A DNA stretch of 64,000 nucleotides from Wolfiporia cocos (Eukaryota; Basidiomycota; Agaricomycetes; Polyporales; Phaeolaceae). The notes under the pieces are model-generated. The model worked only from the letters and a program-made list of their open reading frames with translations, made no database searches and was not told where the DNA came from. This document shows positions 10,094 through 19,351 of this stretch, in pieces. Location of the stretch: NCBI GenBank assembly GCA_029448655.1, contig JACCLO010000001.1, positions 620,001-684,000 of the forward strand. The letters run 5' to 3'. The position numbers were made by a program, and so were the translations under genes. Position 1 is the stretch's first letter; each line of letters starts with the position of its first letter.

Positions 10094-10751
10094 TGTCACA
10101 GATTTGGGACATGCCACTATTTTTCCCGTATTTTTACCTATTTATCTGCACGTACACGCAACCAAACAACACGTACACAACGCGGTATACGTCCACTTGT
10201 CATAACAACACGTACATAACACGCTTGTACGCGTCAATGACTCAGCGGACTAACCTCCGGTGTCACGCGCTTTACTCATATCCCGATACCGGGCTATGTC
10301 AGTACGATTGGATAAGCGGCCCGCTCGTTATCACATGCCAATGCCCTTATGATTACTCATATCCCGATACCGGTATATAAGAATCACATGCATGGCTTAC
10401 TAACGTAGCTACAGCCACTTCCACAACATGGACCTACGGTCCAAACAAACGATCTTACTGGTGCGGCCATTACCGGCGCACATGGTCTATTGTAGTTTAC
10501 GACTTAACCATATTAGTTATGTCTGCGCACAGACCACCTTCATGTTTGGCTCCCTTACCGGTAACCAAACAAAGCATGTATATAAGTATAAGTAGGGCTA
10601 TCACTGCGGATAAGCCTTAGATTTGTTCTCTGCATTCGCACAGTTACATACTATCTCTGCTTGCGCCCACTAGCCTCCTCACCAACCTTCTGCAACATCT
10701 TCAAGTCGCCTATAAGGTTATAGTGTGAGTCCCACAGTCTAGTCTGTGTCA
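10094..10751 (+). repeat. 5' LTR of element B (658 bp)
   Basis: TGTCACAG...CTGTGTCA. It has a TATATAAG box at 10579-10586 followed by a duplicated TATAAG, and the putative transcript start AGATTTGTTCT at 10619-10629. It lacks the 47-nt segment seen in every other long LTR1 copy in the window. Confidence 0.92.
10579..10586 (+). promoter_or_regulatory. TATA box of element B
   Basis: TATATAAG, 40 nt before the self-complementary 11-mer here because of a 6-bp insertion. The spacing is 34 nt in the 3' LTR and in element A. Confidence 0.65.
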
Positions 10752-10753
10752 TA

Positions 10754-10764
10754 AGAACAAATCT
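10754..10764 (+). promoter_or_regulatory. Self-primer binding site of element B
   Basis: AGAACAAATCT, 2 nt inside the LTR, is the exact reverse complement of AGATTTGTTCT at 10619-10629 in the LTR. The complementarity is 11 nt, as in Tf1-type self-priming. Confidence 0.82.
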
Positions 10765-11772
10765 CCCCCCTACCCCCGCCCTTGCGCTTGCGCTTGGGTC
10801 TGGGTTTCTATCCTACAGGGGCTATTACTTGTTGCTGCGCACATCCCTTTCTGCCTGACAAGGCGATTGGGGTGATAGTTGAGATCTGGGGGATACATCG
10901 CCATCCTCGGCAGAGGATTGGCAACCAGGGAAGCCACACCGCCTTTTTAGGCAGGAGGCCTACCTAACCCGGACTCCAGGGTCAAGGAGACATGGTCCTC
11001 GCTGACAAGCTTGGACTATGCGCGGTTAAGACCCGCCTGTGGAGAAAAGGGGACGGTCTGCCTGTGTGCGCCCAACCCCCTGTCATGGCAAGCGTTGTTC
11101 AGCGCCCCATCACTATCCATAGGGTCATCATTATGATGGCATGGGAATTTTCCAAAGCCGCCTCCCAGGCGTAAGGGACCTGCTTTGAACCCGTTATGGG
11201 AAAAGCAGTGAGGGGGGTGACGTAAAAAACCACCCTGCCATAGGTCACTCGCGGTAGCCAATAGCATAAGTCCTCCGGGCAGCTCGGCGTGCGAGCATGG
11301 GTCAAACGGATTTGGGGCCCCATTGGAAGAGAAGCGCGTGGCCCACTCCTTCGAGATGTGGAGCGCTGCTGTCTCGCGATCTTAGATCGACAGTGGTTTT
11401 TTAGCCCTGATGTGACACCCATGTGGCTACAGACGGCAACCTCATTGTTGAAGCATGGACAGGCTAAGGGATGTAAAATCCCAGCCACTTTCCGGCATCG
11501 TCCCTCCGGGGCGGTGTCGTGTATCCGAATCCCAATCATCTGACCCAGGAACCGGCCTGGCAGTCAGCAACTCTACCCCTGGAGTCGGCGCCTCTGACCG
11601 TTAGGGTCATGCGAATATCCGCGCCATCTCGGCACAGGGTTTGCGCGCAACATAAGAGTAATTATGCCCCGTAGTACACCTTCTTTGCTCCTGAAAAGGA
11701 GTCCACTACCCTACCTTACATAATCCCTTCTATTCCTGTTCTTGGACGTACCACTGGGAAACTTCGTTTCTC
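10765..11772 (+). other. 5' leader of element B
   Basis: About 1 kb with no convincing gene; the frames that happen to be open here are not kept in element C. The 16-nt block shared with A is at 10883-10898. Much of it matches the C leader, but the stretch around 11380-11440 is different in C (30730-30840). Confidence 0.55.
10883..10898 (+). promoter_or_regulatory. Conserved 16-nt leader motif (element B)
   Basis: GATCTGGGGGATACAT, 132 nt downstream of the 5' LTR; the same string is in A (6942-6927) and C (31257-31242). Confidence 0.5.
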
Positions 11773-12692
11773 ATGAAAGCTGCACTTTCTAGAATCATGC
11801 CCCGCCCCGTCGCACCCGTGGCTCCTCCACTGCCCCTTACGTCAAACCGGCGAAGCGGTCCCTTCTCAGCCGCATCGACACCGCCGACATTCCTCGGGCA
11901 GAGGACGTCACTTACACGCTTCCTGTAAAGGAAGACTACACCGGGAAGCTCCATCTTTGGGAGATTCCCGTCCACATGCCAAAGCACATCGCTGAGGCTG
12001 GGAAACCCGCTCCTCGACCTCCCAAGCCAGTTCCACTCGCCAAGCGAATCTGGACAGAGGAAGAGAAGCTAGCCGCTTCCATTACCGCCATGGAGAACCT
12101 AATCGAACTCCGCGAACTCAACAAGCTCAAGCTCGCCCGCGACAAGCTGAATAAGCGAATCGCCGCCAAACAAGCCGCCAAGGAAGCCAAGCAAGCAGCT
12201 TCTTCACTGGCCCTCCGTCTCTCCAGCCCGGTGGCCGGACCATCCGTTCCGGCCAACCACAAGATTCTCGACCCTTCCCTCGTCTTCGGGAAGAAGAAGC
12301 CTCTCCAAGCATGCGACCAAGTTATTCCCATGCTAGAAGGCACTCTCACTCGTCTCACTCCTCTCGCCAACCATCCCCCTAATTACCCAGGCTTCCATAT
12401 GGAAAACGACATGCGTTTCCATACTATGGTAGTAGAATTGGAGGACTTGGTGGATAACGTGAAGGATAGAGCGAGACGGGGGAGGATCACCAATAGAGAC
12501 TGGAGAATTATGAAAAAGTATTGCAAACAACTCGGCAATATTTCCTTTTTGGATTGGCGTACGGACTTGGCTCGTATCGTAGCAGAATGCATAGCGCTAC
12601 AAATTACTTTTGCCTTCGGTGTAACACCACCTGACAAGGTGGCAGGGCCCTCAACTACTTCGGTAGAAGAGGATATACTCGCGATTGTATAG
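11773..12692 (+). pseudogene. ORF1 of element B, 5' frameshift
   Basis: The same ATG context as element C is present at 11773, but a net 4-nt loss near 11804 relative to C shifts the frame. The 238-codon frame 11976-12692 is what remains open. It starts MPKHIAEAGKP, has a long Lys/Ala/Glu-rich helix (probable coiled coil), then a helical region with RRGRITNRDWRIMKKYCKQLG, and ends 104 nt before gag. The product, if made, would lack about 70 N-terminal residues. Function unknown; see the intact copy in C. Confidence 0.75.
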
Positions 12693-12795
12693 TAGAAATA
12701 CTATCATCTTTTAACTCTGAAATAGAGTGCGAGTGTGATCTATAACGAAAGTTGCAGCTTTCGAAACCAATCCCTTCTTAAAAGAATCTAAGACA

Positions 12796-14835
12796 ATGAG
12801 TAACCGGAAACTAACATTCGTCACAAACAGATTCACAATGTCCTCCACCTCCTCCGTCAGCACTCCTCTCGCCCCCCGCAAGATGCGCCTCCGCTCAGAA
12901 GGCCCGGTGACACCGGTAGCTGGTCCCTCGGGAACTCAGCAACTGGTGACACTGGAGCACCTAAGCGAGGAAGAGGAAGAGGAAGAGGAAGAGGAAGAAG
13001 ACGTACAGGAGTTCGTTCCCCCGCAAAGGGACTCTCCGACCAACCCCATGGGTACACGCCCAGGCACCCCCATTGCCGGTTATCCCCCGGCTCGTCGCAC
13101 CCGCCCAATCGGGCCCGCCACCACTCTGGAAATGGAGTTCTCCGGACCAATACGGCAGACCAACGCCGTGGTCGAAAACCAACTCAAGGCGTACCTCCCC
13201 GAGGGGGAACACCACAAGGTGGATGGGTCCCTACATGGGCCGATCATCGACGCCGCCATACAACGAAGTGCGGCCATCTCCCACGACACCACTGACACCC
13301 TCGGTCGAATGGTGCACGCTCGCCTGGAGCGAATCCACGGCAGAATCGACTCCCTGGTTGGGCAATCCAGGGCAATCGAACAAAAAGCCCAAGACGAGCT
13401 ACACGAGGCGGTCAATTCGGTCCGCAACGAGGTCTTGTCCACTCTGGTGGACCTCGGCAAGGAACTCCGACAGGAGTACACCGCCAAGTTCACCACGCTG
13501 GAAAAGGAGCTCCGGAAGGACTACCGGTCCCGCCTGGACGACCTCGAGGATGCCTTCGCCGAGCGCATGGAGAAGGTTGACGAGGAACTCCGGAGGATTC
13601 GCAAGAATCCCTCCGTTCCCAACCCTCCCGGTGTTCGCACGCCCCCGGCAGACCCACCAGCAGCCCCCGGTAATGCTCAAACCCGAGCAGCCGATGCCGC
13701 TGCCGCCGCACAAGCTGCAGCCGCCGCTGCAGCAGCCGTCGCCCCGCAGATTCCAGGTCTGCCTCAAAACCTGAAAATTCCCCCTCCCCCCGAATTCTCT
13801 GGGTCATCTGGAAAGGTGACTGCACAGGAATGGGTGGAGAAGATGGGCCTGTACTTCGGAACGCTCAGGGTCTACGACGACCATGACCGTATCACCACGG
13901 CCCTCTTCCGCGTCACAGGGGACGCATACAAATTTTTCTCGCCGCTCATCAAGAAGGCAGGAAACGGTGAACCTCTCGGCACCTGGGAGGACTTCACCAA
14001 ATCCGTAATGGTGCAATATGGGAAAATGACGGATAAGGAGATCGCGAAAAAGGAAATTCGCGGTTACTACGGCACGAAGGGCAAGGAATTGGCAGAATCG
14101 AACTACTTCAATTACTGCGAACGGTTCCGCACCCTCGGCCGCCTCTCCGAAACCGCCAACGAGACTCTGGTGTGGGAATTCACCGAGACTCTCCCCGAAA
14201 AGGTCAAGGACACCTTAAACGTCCTCGGCAAGACCCCGTTCTTCAAGGCCCCCACCGACATCGAGCCTCTGATAGATTTCGCCCTCGAAATGTATCAGAC
14301 ATCTTACCCTGACAAGATCAAGGGCTCGATATTCGAGAAGGCCGGCAAAAAGGACTCGGCCCCTGCCGAAAAGAAGGAGACGTCCTCCGCTTCTGCAAAG
14401 AAGTCGGAGAAAAAGAAGGACAAGGGAAAGGCGCCCGCCAAAGCCCCCGCCGACACCGCCAACGCCGTCTGCACCTACTGCAAGCAGACAGGACATTACT
14501 TCAACAAATGTCCTAAGCTTGCGGCAGACAAGGCCGCGGGAACATTCGTGCCTGCCGCTCAGCGGGCCGAGCAACAAAGGGCGAAGGATGCAGCTGCCGC
14601 GTCTGGAAAGACCACGGCTGCTCCTTCGGGTAGTGGAAAGGGACAGGCTTCTGGCAAGAAGCCGTACTCGGCGCCCCCCGCGGATGGCAAGACGTATCGT
14701 GCCCGAACGATCTGGGAAGAAGTGACGGCTGACTCAAGCTCAGCAGGACCCTCGGCCCCCGCCACCACCGTCGCCAATGTCGGGACCATCTCGGTTCCCC
14801 TCGCCCCAACCACACGTCTCGAAGACGTTCTGTGA
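12796..14835 (+). CDS. gag: Gag of element B
   Basis: 679 aa; ATG 12838 is an alternative start 14 codons in. Order: Ser/Pro-rich N-terminus, acidic Glu run (about residues 56-74), charged coiled-coil region (about 180-270), Ala/Gln-rich linker, capsid-like region (about 325-520), Lys/Ala-rich linker, and one CCHC zinc knuckle CTYCKQTGHYFNKC (about 559-572). It would form particles and package RNA. Its last 59 nt overlap pol, which is in the +1 frame. It is almost identical to C from the capsid onward; most differences are in the N-terminal third. Confidence 0.93.
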   Translation: MSNRKLTFVTNRFTMSSTSSVSTPLAPRKMRLRSEGPVTPVAGPSGTQQLVTLEHLSEEEEEEEEEEEDVQEFVPPQRDSPTNPMGTRPGTPIAGYPPARRTRPIGPATTLEMEFSGPIRQTNAVVENQLKAYLPEGEHHKVDGSLHGPIIDAAIQRSAAISHDTTDTLGRMVHARLERIHGRIDSLVGQSRAIEQKAQDELHEAVNSVRNEVLSTLVDLGKELRQEYTAKFTTLEKELRKDYRSRLDDLEDAFAERMEKVDEELRRIRKNPSVPNPPGVRTPPADPPAAPGNAQTRAADAAAAAQAAAAAAAAVAPQIPGLPQNLKIPPPPEFSGSSGKVTAQEWVEKMGLYFGTLRVYDDHDRITTALFRVTGDAYKFFSPLIKKAGNGEPLGTWEDFTKSVMVQYGKMTDKEIAKKEIRGYYGTKGKELAESNYFNYCERFRTLGRLSETANETLVWEFTETLPEKVKDTLNVLGKTPFFKAPTDIEPLIDFALEMYQTSYPDKIKGSIFEKAGKKDSAPAEKKETSSASAKKSEKKKDKGKAPAKAPADTANAVCTYCKQTGHYFNKCPKLAADKAAGTFVPAAQRAEQQRAKDAAAASGKTTAAPSGSGKGQASGKKPYSAPPADGKTYRARTIWEEVTADSSSAGPSAPATTVANVGTISVPLAPTTRLEDVL

Positions 14836-17800
14836 AGAACACACCAGCCCCGCAGCGGCTGGGAGTGTACAGCGCCCCGAAGAAGCGCACCTCTACGAAG
14901 AGGCTTCACAGAGACCCCTTATCTTGTGGGAAGATAAGGCGGTCGTACGTCACCCGGTATCCCATCTCGGTATATTCGGTAACTCGGCAATGGACTTTGC
15001 CCGGAGGACAAGGACACTAGCTACACGTGCCCCTCCTGTACAATACTTCTACCCTGACCCGCTCGCGCTAAAGTTTTTCACTTTGTATAATGTACATGGA
15101 AACGATTCTCGAGACGACAATAAATCGTTCTCTATCGAAGTGGAACTGTGGGTATATGGAAAGAAAGTCAACGCCATGGCATTAATCGACACCGGTGCAT
15201 CAATAAGCGTCATTGATAAGAAACTCGTACATGAGGAAAAGTTAGTCACTCAAAAACTACCTTCGCCTCTCGAGATTCGCAACGCCGACGGTACCTCTAA
15301 TACCGCCGGTAATATCAATATGGCAGTAAAAGCTTATATGGTGCACGAGGAACACAAGTCCACCGAATTCTTGTACGTAATGGACGTACAGAATGCGGAT
15401 GTGATCCTCGGATATGATTGGTTCCTGAAACACAACCCGGACTTCAACTGGCCGGAAGGAACCTTCACATATCGATGTACGGAAAAATGCAAACATGGCA
15501 AACGGGTTTCGATTTCAGAGGAAGAGGACGAAATCGAACCCCGCAACATCTATCAGATCATCAATGACTTTCCAATAGATTTTCTCGGCTTAGAGGAGCC
15601 GGAGAATCCCTTTGTCGCTTGGGTGAACACCCTTGACGAAGGAACGGAACTCCTTATCGATGCCATTCAGTCGATAACGGAGAAGTCGGATGATGAATTC
15701 CTGACAGATGCGGATCTCCAGAAATGGAAATCCTTGGTTCCGGAGGAATACCAGGAGTTTGGTCCCACGGTATTTTCTCAACGCGCATCCGAAAGGATGC
15801 CCGAACGGAAACCATATGACCACGCCATCGACTTCCCCGATGACGCGGTACTACCGCCCCCGAGTAAGGCATACAAGATGTCTCCTCAGGAAGCGAACTC
15901 GCTAGATCAGTGGATCCAGGAAGAGTTACGGAAGGGCTACATCCGACACTCAAAATCCCCGATCGCGAGCCCGGTCTTCTTCGTCCCTAAAAAAGACGGC
16001 GGAGCCCGAATGGTAGTCGATTACCGGAAAGTAAACGACTTGACCATTAAAAACAGGTACCCTCTCCCACGCATAGACGAGCTTATCGATAAGCTTAGCC
16101 AGGCTTCGATATTTACGAAGCTCGACTTGCGTTGGGGTTACAACAACGTAAGAATCAAGGAGGGAGATGAATGGAAGACCGCATTCATTACGCCTAACGG
16201 CCTTTACGAAGCTGTAGTCATGTACTTCGGCTTTTGTAATGCACCCAGCACGTTCCAGCACATGATGAACGATATTCTAGGTGACCTTATCAGAGAAGGA
16301 AAGGTCATTGTCTACCTAGACGACATCCTTGTGTTCGGAAACGACCTGTTGGAACACCGTCGTATTGTCAAGCAAGTATTACAAATCTTGCAAGACAACG
16401 ACTTGTTCGCGAAGCCTGAAAAGTGCTTCTTCGAACAAAGCAGTATTGAATACCTGGGAATGATTATTTCCAAAGGAAAAGTCGAAATGGACCCTAAGAA
16501 GGTAGCCGGTGTTATGGACTGGCCTACACCTGCCAAGGTGAAGGACGTCCAGGCCTTTGTTGGCTTCGCCAACTACTACCGGCGGTTCATTAAAGACTTC
16601 TCCAAAGTGGTTAAGCCGTTAACCGAACTGTCCAAGAAAAACACGCAATGGAACTGGGGACCCGAACAAGCGGAAGCCTTCCAAACTCTCAAGGAAGCTT
16701 TCACATCGGCTCCAATACTCCGGATCCCAGATCAGGAGTCCCCGTTCCGCGTGGAAGCGGATTCTTCCGACTACGCAACTGGTGCAGTGCTATCACAATA
16801 TTCTTCGGAGGATAAGCTCTGGCACCCGGTAGCCTTCTACTCGAAATCTCTATCAGCACCCGAAAGGAACTATGAGATTTACGACAAGGAGTTGCTCGCA
16901 ATCATCCGCGCTCTAGAGGAATGGAGACATTACCTCGAAGGACACCCACACAAATTTGAAGTCTGGTCGGATCATCTCAATCTGACATATTTCAAATCGG
17001 CACAACGGCTAACCCGGAGACAGGCACGTTGGAGTCTTTACCTGACAAGGTTCAACTTCACCATGTGCCACAAACCCGGTAAAACAATGCTTACGGCTGA
17101 TCCTCTGTCACGGAGGCCAGACCATGAAGAGGGGGTGGAACTCGACAATCGCGATCAAATTTTGCTGAAACCGGAATACTTTACGGTTAGGGCGCTAGAA
17201 GCGTCACAGCAGGAGATACAATCAGGCGACGAGGACCTCCTCCGACAAATCCGACAAGCCCTCATGGACGATCAGATTACCAAGGATTACCAGGAACTAC
17301 TGAAAAGTGGTCCCAAGGAATTCGGTAAAGATCTCCAGGAATGGAACATGGAGGCCGGATTACTCCTCAGACGAGGAAAAGTGTACGTTCCAAAAGAGCC
17401 TAAGGAATTGCGCACGAAGATTCTGGAGTTACATCATGACCATGTGACTGCCGGACACTTCGGACGATGGAACACCTATGAACTTCTATCACGTAATTAC
17501 TGGTGGCCTGGAATGACCACGATGGTAAAGCAATACGTGGAAGGTTGTGACACATGTCAACGCATGAAGAACCACAACCAGACCCCGTACGGACCCCTGC
17601 AACCGCTCCCAGTTCCGGAAGCACCTTGGGACACCGTCACAATTGACCTTATCGTCCACTTACCGCCCAGCGGCGAATTGAAACAATTCAATGCTATTAT
17701 GGTAATAGTGGACCGGCTTACCAAGCGAGCGCACTTCATTCCCACGTCAGACAAGATAACGGCAAAAGAATTAGCGAACCTCCTGTACCTTCGGATTTAT

Positions 17801-19312
17801 CCGAACCACGGACTTCCGAAACAAATCATTTCGGATAGAGGCCCGCAATTCGCAGCCGCCTTATTCAAGGGATGGTGTGAGCAATTGGGAATCCAACGGT
17901 CAATGACAACCGCCTATCACCCGCAAGCGGATGGCCAGACGGAGAGAGTTAACCAGATCCTAGAACAATATCTTAGATGTTACATCGATGTTATTCAAAA
18001 GGATAACTGGTCATGGTTTCTCCCAACGGCTGAATTCGCGTACAACAACGCGGCTAGTGAGACAACAAAGAATAGCCCATTCTTTGTCGAACTAGGAAGG
18101 CACCCTAATGCAGGACCTACAAATTTACGTCCAACACCATACACGGACCTAAATATCATTGCTTACGAACGATGGTCAGCACAAGAACAAGCTAAGGCAG
18201 CCATGAAACTGGCTGCTGAACGCTGGTCTTGGTATTATGATCAACATAAGCGCTCGGTACCGTTTAAAGTCGGCGACAAAGTTCTCGTTGACGCCCGTAG
18301 CTGGCAAGACTCCGAAAGAAGTCTTAGTCCACGCTATTTGGGACCATTTAGGATAATTGAACAATTATCTCCGGTCACCTTTAGGGTACGCATGGACGAG
18401 CAATACAGGGCCTATCACCCAGTATTTCACGCTTCCAAGTTGGTCATGTACAAGGACCCTGTGCATCAGAAGAAACCAGAGCCTCAACCAGAAATGGTCG
18501 ATGGCGAGGAATTATGGGAAGTCGAGAAGATCTTAGATCATCGTCTACGCGCCGGAAGAGTTGAATACAGAATCCGATGGAAAGGATTTGGTATCAATGA
18601 CGACTCCTGGGTACGCGAAGCCGATCTCGACACGGCATACGACATTCTGCAGGAATACAAGGCTTCACATGCCATTCCAATGCAGGATGTCCCCCTCAGG
18701 CGATCAGCTAGAAGGAAAGAAGCAGTTCATGTCTTCGACCCTGACAGCAACGACTGGGAAGCCGACGAATGCACGTGGCCAGACGACTGGCCGCAGTATC
18801 GCGAAGAATTTGCGAAGGATCCTAAGCAACGCATGGTTAGACACCCCGACGGGGGATGGATGTCAGCTGACATTAACCAAAATGCGGATTTGAAAATCGT
18901 AGTCGGTGAAGGCGGCCGAATGCCAGAAAAGGAAACCAAGGACTCGGTTGGGTTTGACCTGTACACTGCAACAGGCGACGTTCTGCCAGCTCACGGGCAG
19001 ACAGAATACAATACCAAACTGAAAATCCAGGTACCTTTCGGCACTTACGGACGCATCGCCCCCCGCTCTAGTCTTGCCCGCAAAGGCATAGACGTAATGG
19101 GTGGCGTTATCGACCACGATTATCAAGGCGAAGTAATCATCATTCTCCGGAATCACTCCGACATATCTATTGATATTCGGGCCGGTGATAAGATTGCTCA
19201 GCTCGTCTGCGAAGTTGCTAAGGACCCGCACATTACGCTACACGGAAAATCTTACTTTGAAAAGATTAAATCCGAGCGCGGTACTGGTGGATTCGGCTCC
19301 ACAGGAAAGTAA
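14777..19312 (+). CDS. pol: Pol of element B: PR-RT-RH-IN-chromodomain-dUTPase
   Basis: 1511 aa, uninterrupted. Aspartic protease LIDTGAS (D138); reverse transcriptase with YLDD (513-516); RNase H (about 660-780); integrase HHCC zinc finger (HH near 885, CDTC near 923) and DDE core (D about 956, D about 1019, E about 1055); GPF module; chromodomain (about 1249-1300, VEKILDHRLRAGRVEYRIRW); then a complete trimeric-type dUTPase (about 1370-1511) with DSVGFDLYTA, PRSSLARKG, GVIDHDYQGE, GDKIAQL and RGTGGFGSTG. A chromodomain normally steers integration to modified histones; dUTPase hydrolyses dUTP and would limit uracil in the cDNA. The ATG lies inside the end of gag, so expression needs +1 frameshifting or re-initiation. 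Confidence 0.95.
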   Translation: MSGPSRFPSPQPHVSKTFCEEHTSPAAAGSVQRPEEAHLYEEASQRPLILWEDKAVVRHPVSHLGIFGNSAMDFARRTRTLATRAPPVQYFYPDPLALKFFTLYNVHGNDSRDDNKSFSIEVELWVYGKKVNAMALIDTGASISVIDKKLVHEEKLVTQKLPSPLEIRNADGTSNTAGNINMAVKAYMVHEEHKSTEFLYVMDVQNADVILGYDWFLKHNPDFNWPEGTFTYRCTEKCKHGKRVSISEEEDEIEPRNIYQIINDFPIDFLGLEEPENPFVAWVNTLDEGTELLIDAIQSITEKSDDEFLTDADLQKWKSLVPEEYQEFGPTVFSQRASERMPERKPYDHAIDFPDDAVLPPPSKAYKMSPQEANSLDQWIQEELRKGYIRHSKSPIASPVFFVPKKDGGARMVVDYRKVNDLTIKNRYPLPRIDELIDKLSQASIFTKLDLRWGYNNVRIKEGDEWKTAFITPNGLYEAVVMYFGFCNAPSTFQHMMNDILGDLIREGKVIVYLDDILVFGNDLLEHRRIVKQVLQILQDNDLFAKPEKCFFEQSSIEYLGMIISKGKVEMDPKKVAGVMDWPTPAKVKDVQAFVGFANYYRRFIKDFSKVVKPLTELSKKNTQWNWGPEQAEAFQTLKEAFTSAPILRIPDQESPFRVEADSSDYATGAVLSQYSSEDKLWHPVAFYSKSLSAPERNYEIYDKELLAIIRALEEWRHYLEGHPHKFEVWSDHLNLTYFKSAQRLTRRQARWSLYLTRFNFTMCHKPGKTMLTADPLSRRPDHEEGVELDNRDQILLKPEYFTVRALEASQQEIQSGDEDLLRQIRQALMDDQITKDYQELLKSGPKEFGKDLQEWNMEAGLLLRRGKVYVPKEPKELRTKILELHHDHVTAGHFGRWNTYELLSRNYWWPGMTTMVKQYVEGCDTCQRMKNHNQTPYGPLQPLPVPEAPWDTVTIDLIVHLPPSGELKQFNAIMVIVDRLTKRAHFIPTSDKITAKELANLLYLRIYPNHGLPKQIISDRGPQFAAALFKGWCEQLGIQRSMTTAYHPQADGQTERVNQILEQYLRCYIDVIQKDNWSWFLPTAEFAYNNAASETTKNSPFFVELGRHPNAGPTNLRPTPYTDLNIIAYERWSAQEQAKAAMKLAAERWSWYYDQHKRSVPFKVGDKVLVDARSWQDSERSLSPRYLGPFRIIEQLSPVTFRVRMDEQYRAYHPVFHASKLVMYKDPVHQKKPEPQPEMVDGEELWEVEKILDHRLRAGRVEYRIRWKGFGINDDSWVREADLDTAYDILQEYKASHAIPMQDVPLRRSARRKEAVHVFDPDSNDWEADECTWPDDWPQYREEFAKDPKQRMVRHPDGGWMSADINQNADLKIVVGEGGRMPEKETKDSVGFDLYTATGDVLPAHGQTEYNTKLKIQVPFGTYGRIAPRSSLARKGIDVMGGVIDHDYQGEVIIILRNHSDISIDIRAGDKIAQLVCEVAKDPHITLHGKSYFEKIKSERGTGGFGSTGK

Positions 19313-19340
19313 TCGTTCCATTAGGGACAATGAAACCTGA

Positions 19341-19351
19341 AGAGGGGGTAA
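19341..19351 (+). promoter_or_regulatory. Polypurine tract of element B
   Basis: AGAGGGGGTAA directly before the 3' LTR; the same tract precedes the 3' LTRs of C, D and E. It is the expected plus-strand primer. Confidence 0.8.

Noticed and set aside
10752..10770. A tRNA primer-binding site after the 5' LTR of B
   Set aside because: The sequence after the LTR lacks a TGG-type tRNA 3'-end complement, while an exact 11-nt match to the LTR itself is present in three families.
10782..11543. Open frames on both strands in the leader of B
   Set aside because: They are not conserved in the corresponding leader of element C and have no coding-like composition.
14700..14835. A defined programmed frameshift site in the gag-pol overlap
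   Set aside because: I could not identify a heptamer or +1 stall site common to B/C and A; only the overlap is reported.
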